59,769 nt of DNA from Dehalococcoidia bacterium (GCA_022823505.1 JAJEIA010000030.1:1-59769); one strand, 5' to 3'; shown: positions 1 through 8,806, counted from the stretch's first letter. Program-made: numbers and translations. Notes: generated by a model not told the origin, from the sequence alone.

Positions 1-877
1 TATCGACGATCAGATTGACGCCGAGGATTATTACTGCGTCCAGCAGGATAACTGCCTGTAACAGAGGGAAGTCGCGTTGCGCCACGGCGTCGATAGTAAG
101 GCGCCCGATGCCCGGCCAGGCAAACACGGTCTCAGTAACGATAGCTCCGGTGACGAACCCGCCGACAAAGACGCCGAAGAGCGTCAGCACCGGAATCAAA
201 GCGTTGCGAAGGCAATGTTTCCAGAAGACCTTCCACTCCTGCAACCCTTTGATTCGGGCAAGCTTAACGTACTCGGTATCCAGCACTTCGAGCATGCTGG
301 ACCGGATCAGCCTCATGATCCCGGCGATTGAGAAAGTGCCCAAGGTGAACGCGGGCAAGATGTAGTGGGAGGGTCCGCCCATTCTCCCGGGTGGGAGAAT
401 GTCCAGCCATACGCTGAATATATAAATGCAGACGATGGCGATCCAGAAATTTGGCGTGGCCACACCGAACACTGCTATGGCGCCGGCCACCTGGTCGATC
501 CAGGTGCCGCGTTTGACGGCCGCGATAACCCCCAATGGAATGGCCACCCCGACCGCGATAATCATCGAGAGCGGCAGCAGCTTCAGCGTATTCGGAAGAC
601 GCTCGAAGAAGAGCTCCGCCGCCGGCTTCTTATACACCAGGGAGTCCCCGAAATCCCCACGCACAATGCCGGTAAGGAACACGAAGAGCTGGATATGGTA
701 TGGGCGGTCCAGGCCGAGGTTCCGCTCGATGAACTGGCGCTCTTCCTCGGTGGCATCTTCGGGCACCATGAGATCGGCCGGATTCCCGGTCGCCCGGGCG
801 AGGGCGAACACAATCAGCGCGACGATGAAGAGCAGGACGATGCCCTGCAGCAGCCGATTTAGGATGTATTTCTGCAA
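1..877 (-). CDS. ABC transporter permease, DppB/OppB type (3' end outside window)
   Basis: Inner-membrane permease of a peptide/nickel-type ABC importer, read by translating the minus strand; 292 codons are present and the C-terminus runs off the window. The N-terminus is a membrane helix (residues about 8-25). A periplasmic loop holding an NLGLDRPY motif follows, then several helices, and then the EAA-type loop near residue 265 (TETVFAWPGIGRL ... RDFPLLQ), which docks the ATPase in this family. The likely start is TTG, with GAGGT about 8 bases upstream; no in-frame ATG fits. It lies 145 bases downstream of the binding-protein gene on the same strand, the usual order in dpp/opp operons. The family is secure; the substrate is not. 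Confidence 0.88.
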   Translation of the reverse strand, partial: MQKYILNRLLQGIVLLFIVALIVFALARATGNPADLMVPEDATEEERQFIERNLGLDRPYHIQLFVFLTGIVRGDFGDSLVYKKPAAELFFERLPNTLKLLPLSMIIAVGVAIPLGVIAAVKRGTWIDQVAGAIAVFGVATPNFWIAIVCIYIFSVWLDILPPGRMGGPSHYILPAFTLGTFSIAGIMRLIRSSMLEVLDTEYVKLARIKGLQEWKVFWKHCLRNALIPVLTLFGVFVGGFVTGAIVTETVFAWPGIGRLTIDAVAQRDFPLLQAVILLDAVIILGVNLIVD

Positions 878-1022
878 ATCCCCGACCTCATGGGATGATT
901 CGCGCCGGGCTGTTTGAACAGTTCCCGGCGCGACAAGGGTGCTACGTCAAGCGTTGCGTCGATGTTTGGCCGCCGCGATGCGCCATATCGTTATACCCTC
1001 TGTATACCAGGCCCCGAGGCAA

Positions 1023-2879
1023 TCACTGCCAGGGGTTGCCCTCGGCATGCGGGATACGATGGAACACATCGCCCAGTTCACCGCGGCCGTAGATGCCCTG
1101 CCAGCGGCCCACGGTTTCCGGATTTGATGCGTAAAGGCTGACGCCCTGGACAATCGGGACGCCGATCCACTGATCTGCCACCAGCTGGAGGATGTCATTG
1201 GTAGCCTCGGCCCGCTTGGCGTCGTCACGCTCGGAGATGGCGATCTCGTGGAGCCTCAGGTATTCCTCTCCCACCGGCGTCAGACTGTCGCGATCGCCGA
1301 ATGCCACGTGGTTGCTGTCAGGGTGGAAAGTGGACTGATACCGGGGCACCGGCAGGGGACGGCCCGCGTTGCGATAGATGCTGACCGCTCCGTTGAAGCC
1401 TTCACCCCATTCGTCGTGTCCGGGCCGCCGCGTCATGGGGCTGAACACGCCGATTTCTATGATCTTCAGGTCGGACTTGATACCGATCTCTTCCCAGAAA
1501 CCGGTGACGGCCTGGCTGAGGTCGTTCATGTAAGGAGTGCCCGAGAAGTTGGTGCTCCAGAAGGTAACCTCGAATCCGTCCGGGTATCCGGCCTCGGCCA
1601 GCAAGGCTCGGGCGCGATCCGGATCGTAGACCAACTGCTCTTCGCTCCATTTCTGCCACCGGGGAACGTCGACGTCAACGCTGGTGGGGAAGGTGGCGAA
1701 GGGCATGGAGGGGCGCCCAAAGCCGTTCAAGGTGAAGTCGATGATGTCCTGGCGGTTGATGGCCAGCGACATGGCCTGCCGGACGCGAATATCGCCGACG
1801 GGCAGCGCCTGGGCCTCGTCGTAGTAGAGACCCCAGAACTGGTAGATGAACATGCCCACGCCTTCGATGACCGTGAGCTGTGCGCCGGAGGCTTCGACCT
1901 CAGGGGCCGATTCCGGCACCAAGTCAATGAGGTCGGCCTGGCCGGTACGAACCATGGCCAGCTTGGTGCTCTCTTCGGGGACCAGCAGCAGGCTCATGTT
2001 GGCGAAGTGGGGGACACCGCGGTGGGACTTGTCGAAAGCCTCATAGCGGAAGTAATCGCCCACGGAGTGCTCGGCGTACATCCAAGGACCGCTGCCTATG
2101 GGCTCGGCGCGGAAACCTTCGTCGCCCACGGTCTCGATGTAGTCCTTGGGCATGATCTGGCCGCCCTGGAACACGGCCCGGGTCAGCAAGCTCCAGAAGT
2201 GAGGCTTTGATCCGTCGGTGTGCATCCGCAGGGTGTGATCATCGATAATCTCGATGGCTCCCTCCGACGGCTGGCGCAGTTGCCGGTTGAGACGGTTACC
2301 GTCGCCCACGACGCTTTCGTCGTGGTACATGGTGCGCTCGAGGCTGAACTTCACGTCATGCGCATCCAGGACTTCGCCATTGTGGAAAACCAAGCCCGGC
2401 GCGATGTTGAAAGTCCAGCTGGTTCCGTCCGGGTCGATGCCCCATTCCTCTGCCACGCCGGGCCCGACGCCGCCGTATTGCGACTCGTAGTTGAACCCGA
2501 GGAGGGCGTCATAGATAGGCGCCTGGTACTGAGCGTGCCCAGCACGGCCCTGCAGGATGGGGTCGGTGACCTGGGAGCCGAGGTTTTGCAGGCTCACGGT
2601 CAACGTGCCGGCCGGGTCGTCCTGCTGGCGGACCACGCCTTGAACCGGCGGCACGGGCGTGGCTACCACCAGGACTTCCCTGGTGACCTCCACCTGCCTT
2701 TCGACCTCCACCTGCTTCTCAACCTCGACCTGCCTTTCAACCTCCCTGGTGACTTCCACCTCTTTGACGACTTCCCGTTCAATGACCTGGGGTTCCGCTG
2801 GAGTCGCGGCTCCTCCGCAGGCCAGGACGAGTGCCAAAGAAGAAATCAAGGCCATGAGCCAAACAGCTTTCAACGACAT
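1023..2879 (-). CDS. ABC transporter substrate-binding lipoprotein (SBP family 5)
   Basis: Extracytoplasmic solute-binding protein for a peptide/nickel-type importer, 618 aa. Residues 1-20 are a signal peptide ending in a lipobox with Cys21 (LVLAC). Residues 34-69 are an unusual Glu/Val/Arg/Gln repeat, as often seen after the lipobox in Chloroflexota binding proteins. The SBP_bac_5 fold follows, with signatures such as AEEWGIDPDGTSWTF and VRQAMSLAINRQDII. The open frame extends 36 codons further upstream, but the ATG at 2879 has GGAGG at good spacing and begins a proper signal peptide, so I chose it. It is transcribed towards the permease. Specificity cannot be read from sequence. Confidence 0.93.
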   Translation of the reverse strand: MSLKAVWLMALISSLALVLACGGAATPAEPQVIEREVVKEVEVTREVERQVEVEKQVEVERQVEVTREVLVVATPVPPVQGVVRQQDDPAGTLTVSLQNLGSQVTDPILQGRAGHAQYQAPIYDALLGFNYESQYGGVGPGVAEEWGIDPDGTSWTFNIAPGLVFHNGEVLDAHDVKFSLERTMYHDESVVGDGNRLNRQLRQPSEGAIEIIDDHTLRMHTDGSKPHFWSLLTRAVFQGGQIMPKDYIETVGDEGFRAEPIGSGPWMYAEHSVGDYFRYEAFDKSHRGVPHFANMSLLLVPEESTKLAMVRTGQADLIDLVPESAPEVEASGAQLTVIEGVGMFIYQFWGLYYDEAQALPVGDIRVRQAMSLAINRQDIIDFTLNGFGRPSMPFATFPTSVDVDVPRWQKWSEEQLVYDPDRARALLAEAGYPDGFEVTFWSTNFSGTPYMNDLSQAVTGFWEEIGIKSDLKIIEIGVFSPMTRRPGHDEWGEGFNGAVSIYRNAGRPLPVPRYQSTFHPDSNHVAFGDRDSLTPVGEEYLRLHEIAISERDDAKRAEATNDILQLVADQWIGVPIVQGVSLYASNPETVGRWQGIYGRGELGDVFHRIPHAEGNPWQ

Positions 2880-2933
2880 TCGACGCCTCCGAAGCCAACA
2901 GTAAACGAGTTTCTGCGGATGTGATACCGACGC

Positions 2934-2962
2934 ACGATACACCCGCAAACACTCCCGGTCAA
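2934..2962 (-). promoter_or_regulatory. Sigma-70-type promoter for the binding-protein gene
   Basis: On the minus strand a TTGACC -35 box (2962-2957) is followed after 17 bases by a TATCGT -10 box (2939-2934). A start of transcription near 2927 gives a leader of about 50 bases to the ATG at 2879. The rest of the 2880-3239 gap holds the opposing promoter for the DUF35 gene and nothing else I recognise. Confidence 0.55.
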
Positions 2963-3151
2963 CGTTATGCCTGTGGCATGGTGGCAAGGATTAGGCATTT
3001 CGTAATCGAACGTCGATATGTTGGCGGTATACGAACACGGGATGTTGCGATGCAATCAGTCGGACCGCGATCGATGTTCGAGGCCAGGGGATGTTACCGG
3101 TGTGTCGCCGGCTATCCCGGAAGCCAAATGATACCCGGCGATCCATTTCAA

Positions 3152-3180
3152 TTGACACTGGTATGGGGCGGATTTAGACT
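3152..3180 (+). promoter_or_regulatory. Consensus promoter for the DUF35-thiolase pair
   Basis: TTGACA at 3152-3157, a 17-base spacer, and TAGACT at 3175-3180. It points at the DUF35 gene, and transcription would begin near 3187. This is one of the best consensus matches in the window. Confidence 0.65.
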
Positions 3181-3239
3181 GCCTTGCACCCGAACGGCGT
3201 GGGCGTCGTCGATGCGGCGGACGCCTCGAACAGCGATTA

Positions 3240-3653
3240 TTGGATATGGTAGTTTCCGTCGACGAAAAGTGCCTGCGGCTCACTGACGAGAGCGGGGAGA
3301 ACGGAGTGCTGCTGGGAATGCGGTGCCGGAATTGCGGCGTGTGCGTGTTCGGACCGGCGACGTTCTGCCAATCGTGCACCTCACCCGACCTGGAAGAGGT
3401 GGAACTGTCCGCCGAGGGAACGCTGTACAGCTTCACCATCGTGCGCGTGCCGCCGTCGGGATGGCCGGGCCCCGTGCCCTACGTGCTCGGCGAGACGGAA
3501 CTGCCGGAGGGTCCTCACGTGCTGGCCGAGGTGATCGATTGTGCCCATGACGACCTGCGGGTGGGAATGGCAGTTACTTTGGCCCTTGAGACCGTGGGAA
3601 TGGACGGCATCGAAGGTTCTGAGCGGGCGGTGTACAAGTGGCGGCCGGCGTAG
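3240..3653 (+). CDS. DUF35 OB-fold / zinc-ribbon protein (thiolase partner)
   Basis: Small protein of 137 aa. A rubredoxin-like zinc ribbon comes first, with CRNC near residues 29-32 and CQSC near 43-46. An OB-fold domain of the acyl-CoA-associated DUF35 type follows (LYSFTIVRVPPSGW, then PYVLGETELPEG). Members usually sit beside SCP-x-type thiolases and bind acyl-CoA or scaffold the thiolase, and here the next gene is such a thiolase. The frame opens with TTG at 3240 and has an ATG two codons later at 3246; neither has a clear ribosome site, so the exact start is uncertain by two residues. Confidence 0.85.
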   Translation: MDMVVSVDEKCLRLTDESGENGVLLGMRCRNCGVCVFGPATFCQSCTSPDLEEVELSAEGTLYSFTIVRVPPSGWPGPVPYVLGETELPEGPHVLAEVIDCAHDDLRVGMAVTLALETVGMDGIEGSERAVYKWRPA

Positions 3654-3754
3654 AACCCGAACCGGTCGCTCCATTTCATGCACAATCGCAACTTCGCGCG
3701 GTCGGAACCGGGTCGGCGGCCGTCGCATCCACATAGCAATCAGGTGGTAGCAAG

Positions 3755-4909
3755 ATGACACAGTTTCGTCCCGGCCGCGAGGTAATGGTCGTCGGCGTCG
3801 GTTTGCACGCCTTCGGACGCTTTCCCGAAAAGAACCTGTCGGACCTGGCGCGGGACGCCGTGGTGGACGCGCTGCAGGATTCGGGCGTGCCGTGGTCGGC
3901 GATACCGGTGGCATACTTCGGGCACGTCTACTACCACGGGATGTCCATCGGCGAGACCACGCTGGCGCAGCTGGGGTTGACGGGAGTGCCGATCATCAAC
4001 GTGGAAAATGCGTGCTCCAGCGGGTCGACGGCTTTCTGGCAGGCGTACTGGGGGATCACTTCGGGCGTGTTCGACATGGCGCTGGCGTTCGGCGCGGAAA
4101 AGGTGCCCAGCGGCCCGGTGACGGTGACGGCGGAGAACAGCCCGGCGCGCTACATCGGCGGCGACCACATGATGGCGGGATACGCGCTGCGGATGAAAAG
4201 GTACATGGAGGAAACGGGGGCGCCGGCATCGGCCCTGGCGCAGGTATCGGTGAAGGCGCGCCAGGCGGCATCGATGAACCCCTACGCCCACAGAAAGGAA
4301 ACGTACTCGGTGGAGGACGTGCTGAACTCGCGGCTGATCGCCGACCCGCTGACCCTGTACCAGTGCTGCCCCACCAGCGAGGGCGGCGCGGCGGCGGTGC
4401 TGTGCGCCGCGGATGTCCTGGACAATTATGGCATTGACCGAAGCCGAGCGATTAGAGTTGCCGCTGCGGCATTGACCTCGGGCAACTACAACGGGCGGGG
4501 CAGCGACCACTCGGCGTTCAGCCCGTACCGGACCGAGCCGGCCGCGCTGCAGGCCTACGAGATGGCGGGCATCGGGCCGGAGGACGTGGACATTGCGCAG
4601 GTCCACGACGCGGCGACCATCGGCGAGTTGCAGCAGATCGAAGCGCTGCATCTGACGCCCTTCGGGGAGGCCTGGCGGGCTACGGAAGAAGGACGCACGG
4701 CGCTGGGTGGTGACATCCCGGTGAACACGGACGGGGGCCTGCTGGCCATGGGTCACCCCTTTGGGGCCAGCGGCATCCGCATGGTGCACGAGACGGTGAC
4801 GCAGCTACGGGGCGAGGCCGGGCCGCGGCAGGTGGAGAACGCGCGGGTCGGCGTGGCGCAGTGCTCCGGCGCCGGCGACGTCACGACGGTGCACATCCTG
4901 ACACGGTAA
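3755..4909 (+). CDS. Thiolase-family protein (SCP-x / acetyl-CoA acetyltransferase-like)
   Basis: 384-aa member of the lipid-transfer (SCP-x) thiolase branch. It carries the nucleophile-type cysteine in NVENACSSGS (about residue 90), HDAATIGEL (about 287), GGLLAMGHPFGASG (about 330-343) and a second conserved cysteine in AQCSGAGD near the C-terminus. The family catalyses thiolytic or retro-Claisen cleavage, or condensation, of acyl-CoAs; this branch generally needs a DUF35 partner, which is encoded 101 bases upstream. AGGTGG before the ATG supports the start. The acyl substrate is unknown. Confidence 0.88.
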   Translation: MTQFRPGREVMVVGVGLHAFGRFPEKNLSDLARDAVVDALQDSGVPWSAIPVAYFGHVYYHGMSIGETTLAQLGLTGVPIINVENACSSGSTAFWQAYWGITSGVFDMALAFGAEKVPSGPVTVTAENSPARYIGGDHMMAGYALRMKRYMEETGAPASALAQVSVKARQAASMNPYAHRKETYSVEDVLNSRLIADPLTLYQCCPTSEGGAAAVLCAADVLDNYGIDRSRAIRVAAAALTSGNYNGRGSDHSAFSPYRTEPAALQAYEMAGIGPEDVDIAQVHDAATIGELQQIEALHLTPFGEAWRATEEGRTALGGDIPVNTDGGLLAMGHPFGASGIRMVHETVTQLRGEAGPRQVENARVGVAQCSGAGDVTTVHILTR

Positions 4910-4995
4910 CGGCCAGTATCAGGTCGCCATGCTGCGCCGGGGATGACAGCGATTCATCGCTTGACCCAATTTAGAAACGCCAGGTTGGATGGATC

Positions 4996-5280
4996 ATGGC
5001 CAACTTCATGATCATGGCAGCGATGCGGGGGCGGTTCATGTCGGAACAGGGGAACCTGTACGACAACTTCCAGATGCTGGGGTACATGGACGGGGCGAGT
5101 GCGTTCGACGCGGTGGCGGCGTTTTTCGACCAGCCGAAGTTTCCCATCGTTTGGGGGGATGTGGAGTACATGTGGGCGGAACGGTTGGCGGACGATCCGG
5201 CGAACGGGCACCATGGGGAGTACGAGAAGGTCTACATCGCGTCGTTGCGCGAGCGTTGGGAAGGCAGCTCCCGGAATTAG
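4996..5280 (+). CDS. Hypothetical small protein
   Basis: 94 codons, Met-rich at the N-terminus (MANFMIMAAMRGRFM), with aromatic and acidic residues in the middle (FFDQPKFPIVWGD, VEYMWAERL). There is no signal peptide, membrane segment or known motif. It lies 86 bases after the thiolase in the same direction and could be its operon partner. The upstream ribosome site is poor (AGG followed by GGATGG). It may be real, since its composition is not that of a shadow frame, but I recognise no family. Confidence 0.45.
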   Translation: MANFMIMAAMRGRFMSEQGNLYDNFQMLGYMDGASAFDAVAAFFDQPKFPIVWGDVEYMWAERLADDPANGHHGEYEKVYIASLRERWEGSSRN

Positions 5281-5290
5281 GGTTTACATC

Positions 5291-5313
5291 GATGAACAGG
5301 ATTGACAGGATTT
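5291..5313. repeat. CAGGATTGACAGGAT-type dispersed repeat fragment
   Basis: The segment reads GATGAACAGG followed by ATTGACAGGATTT, with the CAGGAT unit twice. A related piece (TTGACAGGATTG) lies at 14924-14936, and longer relatives lie at 26985-27091 and about 27871-27900. I take these as remnants of one intergenic repeat family. Confidence 0.5.
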
Positions 5314-5370
5314 GGTTTCGAGAGATTGGGGCGAGGCTGGGTGATTTTCGGCAGCGGCGCAGATAAAAAA

Positions 5371-5396
5371 TAGGGGCGAATGGTCATTCGCCCCTA
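5371..5396. terminator. GGGGCG-type hairpin between convergent genes
   Basis: A perfect 12-bp stem (TAGGGGCGAATG / CATTCGCCCCTA) with a 2-base loop, lying between plus-strand and minus-strand genes that face each other. Runs of A precede it and CCGTTTTCATTTT follows it, so it could terminate in both directions. It is one of a family with the same GGGGCG core: 7542, 13733, 15570, 25525, 30682, 59156. Confidence 0.65.
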
Positions 5397-5436
5397 CCGT
5401 TTTCATTTTACGCGTTGGCCGCTCACCGGCAGGCCC

Positions 5437-6219
5437 TTACACAGTGGCGGCCTTGTCGCGGAGGCGGGTGAACTCGGTGCGGAACCCTTCGGCCAGGGCA
5501 CGGCGGTCGGTGCCGTGGAGGACGAAGCGGGCGCCCTGCTCGATCCAGTACTCGGACAGTTCGGGGGTCTGATGATGGACCAGGGTGGGCAGGCCCCTGG
5601 CCTCGCACTTGTCGATGATGCCCTTGACGGTGGTCTTGTAGACTTCCTGGGCGTAATCGTCGGGCACGCCGAGGGAGATGCTCATGTCGTTGGGGCCGAC
5701 GAAGATGGCGTCGATGTGGGGAACGGCCAGCATGGCGTCCAGGTTGTCGACGGCAGCCTGGCTCTCGATGCCGATGATGCAGATGTTGTCGCGGTTGCGG
5801 GCCGCGAGGTACTCCTGGCTGGCGTCGCTGGGGAACTTGCCGGATTCCAGGGCATCCTCGGCGGCGGCGCCCTTGAGGGGACGAAACTTGGCGGCCTTGA
5901 CGACCTCGCGCACCTGGTCGACGGTTTCGCAATACGGGGCGAGAATGCCCTGAGCGCCAGCGTCAATAGCCATGGTGACATAGTGAGAGTCGGGAATGGG
6001 GATGCGGACGATGGGAACTACGCTGATGGTGTTGAACATGGTCAGGTAGTCGCCCAATTCGCCGCGGCTGCGGGGGCTGTGCTCGGTGTCGATGATTACG
6101 TAGTCGAGACCGACACCGTCGAGGATGGGGATCCAGCGGGGGCTGCGGTTGATGCTGATCATGGTGCCGAAAATACGGCCGCCCTGCGCGAGGGTCTGCT
6201 TGAGGTCTGCGCCGCTCAT
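5437..6219 (-). CDS. HpcH/HpaI aldolase / citrate-lyase family protein
   Basis: A 260-aa TIM-barrel class II aldolase of the HpaI type, which cleaves or forms 2-keto-3-hydroxy acids using a divalent metal. Visible motifs are VIIDTEHSPRS (active-site strand), IPIPDSHYVTMAIDAGAQGI, GIESQAAVDN (metal-binding Glu) and DAIFVGPNDMSISLG (metal Asp). The frame opens upstream at 6264, but the ATG at 6219 follows AAGGAG and begins at the usual family position. The hairpin at 5371-5396 lies behind it. Its substrate is not deducible. Confidence 0.88.
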   Translation of the reverse strand: MSGADLKQTLAQGGRIFGTMISINRSPRWIPILDGVGLDYVIIDTEHSPRSRGELGDYLTMFNTISVVPIVRIPIPDSHYVTMAIDAGAQGILAPYCETVDQVREVVKAAKFRPLKGAAAEDALESGKFPSDASQEYLAARNRDNICIIGIESQAAVDNLDAMLAVPHIDAIFVGPNDMSISLGVPDDYAQEVYKTTVKGIIDKCEARGLPTLVHHQTPELSEYWIEQGARFVLHGTDRRALAEGFRTEFTRLRDKAATV

Positions 6220-6401
6220 GGGGTGCAATGCTCCTTGCGGTGGGATGTGCAGCGAGTATAGCACGCAGGGATTCGGCCCGAGTCGGGCGGTGACGGGCCG
6301 GTGATCACGTGCGCCTGATCGCGCCGGCGGAGCGGCGACCGGCGCCGTGTGCTACACTGGCGACGTGTCGTATCAAAACGGATCGATGTCGTAATTCGGG
6401 G

Positions 6402-7535
6402 TTGTTGTTGCGGAATCAGTACCGCTATATTGGCGAACAAAGCGATTGGGACGCGGTCGCGCATGAGTTGCGTCAGGCGCGGCGCCTGGCGATCGATACC
6501 GAACGCAATGGGCGGTTCGCGTATCGTGAGCAAATCTGCCTGATACAGATTTCGGACGGTCGAGGGACCTACCTGCTCGACCCGCTGTCGGTGAAGGGAC
6601 TGGATGCGCTGGGTGAGGCGCTGGCGGACGAGTCGGTTTCGATCGTGATGCACGGCTGCGAAGAGGACGTGCGTTATTTCGACCGCGACTTCGGGTTTGA
6701 GGTCAACAGCCTGTTCGACACGGGACTGGCCGCGCGTTTCCTGGGCGTGTCCAGGCCGAACCTGGGCGCGGTGCTTGAGGAGTTCTGTGGCGTGGGGATC
6801 GCCAAGGACCCCAAACTGCAAGTTTCGCACTGGGGGCTGCGGCCGCTCTCGGGCCCGGCGCTGGATTATGCGGCCAGCGACGTGCACCACCTGCTACCCC
6901 TGGCAGATGAGCTGGACTACCGGCTGGAAAAACTGGGCCGCGTCCGATGGGTGCTCGAGGAGTGCGCGCGCATCGAGGCGCTCCGGCATCCGCCGGAGGA
7001 GCCGCTGGAAACGGCGTTCCGGCGGGTCAAAGGATGGGAGGGCCTCAATCCCAGGGAAGCGGCGGTGCTGCAGGAGCTGTACGCGTTTCGGGATGGCAAA
7101 GCGTGCGCCTGGGACGTTCCGCCGACCCAGGCGGCGAGCAACGGCGACCTGCTGGAGCTGGCCCAGTGCAGCGGCAACCCGCCACGTGGAGTCGGCGGGA
7201 TGCTGGCCTCCCGGTGTTTCGGGGAGTTGATGGAGGCCATCGAGCGGGGAATGACCGGTCCCGAGGCGCCCAGACCGCCGAGGCCGGACCGGGGCAACGA
7301 CGCGTGGACGCCGGAAAGCCGAGAACGTTTGAAGGCCCTGAAACAGTGGCGACTGGGATTGAGCGTGGAGTTGGGCCTGGCGGTGAGCCACATCTGGCCG
7401 ACCGCCAGCCTGGAGCGGGTCGCGCTTCGGCCGGAGCGCCTCGGGCACGAGATGGGTGGCGGAGATGGCGAGGTCAGGCGGTGGCAGAGAGAGGAGTTCG
7501 GGGAGGGGCTGTTGCGCCTGGTTGGTGCGGCGTAG
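6402..7535 (+). CDS. rnd: Ribonuclease D (3'-5' exonuclease with HRDC domain)
   Basis: DEDDy-type exoribonuclease, about 378 aa, acting in tRNA/RNA 3'-end trimming. The exonuclease domain shows LAIDTE (catalytic Asp/Glu), MHGCEEDVRYF (third acidic residue) and YAASDVHHLL (Tyr and last Asp). The C-terminal half (after about residue 190) has HRDC-like helices, including an RLKALKQWR segment. The frame is open back to a GTG at 6309, but a TACACT -10-like box at 6353-6358 would place transcription start after that codon. A TTG cluster at 6402-6410 just after GGGG is therefore the better start region; its exact codon is uncertain. Confidence 0.8.
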   Translation: MLLRNQYRYIGEQSDWDAVAHELRQARRLAIDTERNGRFAYREQICLIQISDGRGTYLLDPLSVKGLDALGEALADESVSIVMHGCEEDVRYFDRDFGFEVNSLFDTGLAARFLGVSRPNLGAVLEEFCGVGIAKDPKLQVSHWGLRPLSGPALDYAASDVHHLLPLADELDYRLEKLGRVRWVLEECARIEALRHPPEEPLETAFRRVKGWEGLNPREAAVLQELYAFRDGKACAWDVPPTQAASNGDLLELAQCSGNPPRGVGGMLASRCFGELMEAIERGMTGPEAPRPPRPDRGNDAWTPESRERLKALKQWRLGLSVELGLAVSHIWPTASLERVALRPERLGHEMGGGDGEVRRWQREEFGEGLLRLVGAA

Positions 7536-7541
7536 AAACAA

Positions 7542-7570
7542 CGAGGGGCGTCCGTTGCGGACGCCCCTCG
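7542..7570. terminator. GGGGCG-type hairpin, bidirectional
   Basis: A perfect 13-bp stem (CGAGGGGCGTCCG / CGGACGCCCCTCG) with a TTG loop, 6 bases after the RNase D stop and 21 bases after the stop of the opposing peptidase gene. There is no strong U-tract on either side. Confidence 0.6.
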
Positions 7571-7591
7571 CACATCCTGCCGTCAGATAGA

Positions 7592-8674
7592 TCAGGCGCC
7601 GAAGGTCATCAACTCCTCGCAGAAGCGGGCGGTGTTGACCAGGTCGGGGACGACGACGTACTCGTCTATGGTGTGCATGAGATTGGTGGACATTCCGACG
7701 ACGACGCTCTCGATGCCGTGCAGACGGAACACGTTGCCGTCGGTGCCGCCGCCGGAGGGACGAATGTCCGGCTGGAGGCCCATGTCACGCATGACGCGGG
7801 TGACGAGCTGGGCGGTGGCTTCATTGGGGTCCAGCCGGTACATCTGGAACATCATTTCCAGATTCTCGTTGATCTCGGCCTCGGTGTAGCGGCCCCGGAT
7901 GGTGTCGACGGCCGCGACGAGCTGCATGCGCAAGATTTCCAGGGACTCCATGCTCATGCTTCGGAACTCGCCCGACACGGTGGCCTCGGAGGGCACGGCG
8001 TTGCGCACGGTGCCCCCGGAGATGGTGCCCACGTTAAAGGTGGTCTCGTGGTCGATGCGTCCCTGAGGCAACTCGGCGATGATGTCGCTGGCGATGCGGA
8101 TGGCGGAGAGGCCCTTCTCGGGTTCGACGCCGGCGTGGGCGCCGCGGCCCTTGATGTCGATGTCAAAAGCCATGTAGGTGGGACTGCCCCCGGTGATGGT
8201 GTTCACCGGCCCGTTGCCGTCGAAGACCACGGCCTCGGTGCTGGAGATCATCGAGAAATCGAGGTTGGATGCGCCGACAAGCCCGATTTCCTCGCCGCGG
8301 GTGAACACCACCTGGACGGGACGGCGCGGGCGGCCCTCTTCGTGCACGACCTGCAGCGCCTCGAGGATCGCCGCGACGCCGGCCTTGCAATCGCCGCCGA
8401 GTATCGTGCTGCCGTCGGACGTAACACGGTCGCCTACGACCTGGGGCTTGATGCTCCGGCCGGGGTCGACGGTGTCCATGTGGGCTGAGAGCAGGAGGGG
8501 ACTGTCCCCGTCCTCGCGAGCAATGACGTTGCCGTGTTCGTCGCGGGCAACCTGGAAGCCGAGGTTGGACAGGCGGTCGGAGACATGGAGAGCGACGTCC
8601 CATTCTTCGCCCGACGGGCTGTCGATACGTACCAAGTCGCAGAAGTCGTTGATCAATCGTTCCTGGTTAGGCAT
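7592..8674 (-). CDS. M20-family metallopeptidase (PepT / tripeptidase-like)
   Basis: A 360-aa dinuclear-zinc aminopeptidase or deacylase of the M20 family. Metal and catalytic motifs in order are LLSAHMDTVDPG (first His and Asp), GGDCKAGVAAI (bridging Asp), FTRGEEIGLVG (catalytic Glu plus ligand), GRGAHAG (dimerisation-domain His) and the late NLMHTIDEYV His. The frame runs far upstream, but the ATG at 8674 has GGGAG 6-8 bases before it and starts at the family's normal position. It is divergently transcribed from the GNAT gene; a TATAAT on the minus strand at 8780-8775 is a candidate -10. Substrate inferred only at family level. Confidence 0.87.
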   Translation of the reverse strand: MPNQERLINDFCDLVRIDSPSGEEWDVALHVSDRLSNLGFQVARDEHGNVIAREDGDSPLLLSAHMDTVDPGRSIKPQVVGDRVTSDGSTILGGDCKAGVAAILEALQVVHEEGRPRRPVQVVFTRGEEIGLVGASNLDFSMISSTEAVVFDGNGPVNTITGGSPTYMAFDIDIKGRGAHAGVEPEKGLSAIRIASDIIAELPQGRIDHETTFNVGTISGGTVRNAVPSEATVSGEFRSMSMESLEILRMQLVAAVDTIRGRYTEAEINENLEMMFQMYRLDPNEATAQLVTRVMRDMGLQPDIRPSGGGTDGNVFRLHGIESVVVGMSTNLMHTIDEYVVVPDLVNTARFCEELMTFGA

Positions 8675-8768
8675 GGTCGCTCCCCTACTGGTCGGGCATT
8701 GCGGTTCGCGCGGACGCCGCCTTCGGTCCCGGCGGCGAAACCGGGCACGCGTGAGCATCGCGGTTAGG

Positions 8769-8797
8769 TTGCCTATTATATCGTGGGTTACTAGAAT
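8769..8797 (+). promoter_or_regulatory. Promoter giving a nearly leaderless GNAT mRNA
   Basis: TTGCCT at 8769-8774, a 17-base spacer, and TAGAAT at 8792-8797. Initiation about 7 bases downstream falls at 8804-8805, only 2-3 bases before the GNAT ATG at 8807. The spacer contains ATTATA, which is TATAAT on the other strand, so divergent promoters overlap here. Confidence 0.5.
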
Positions 8798-8806
8798 TAT
8801 GAGGCG

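Noticed and set aside
2673-2780. Short tandem repeats that could look like CRISPR
   Set aside because: They encode the Glu/Val repeat in frame; units are short and unevenly spaced, with no spacers.
6353-6358. TACACT as a full promoter for RNase D
   Set aside because: No acceptable -35 box lies 16-18 bases upstream; it is used only as weak support for a downstream start codon.
6947-8488. Plus-strand open frame of 513 codons across the RNase D end and the M20 peptidase
   Set aside because: It spans two real genes of opposite strand and the hairpin at 7542-7570; Gly/Ala/Arg-rich shadow.
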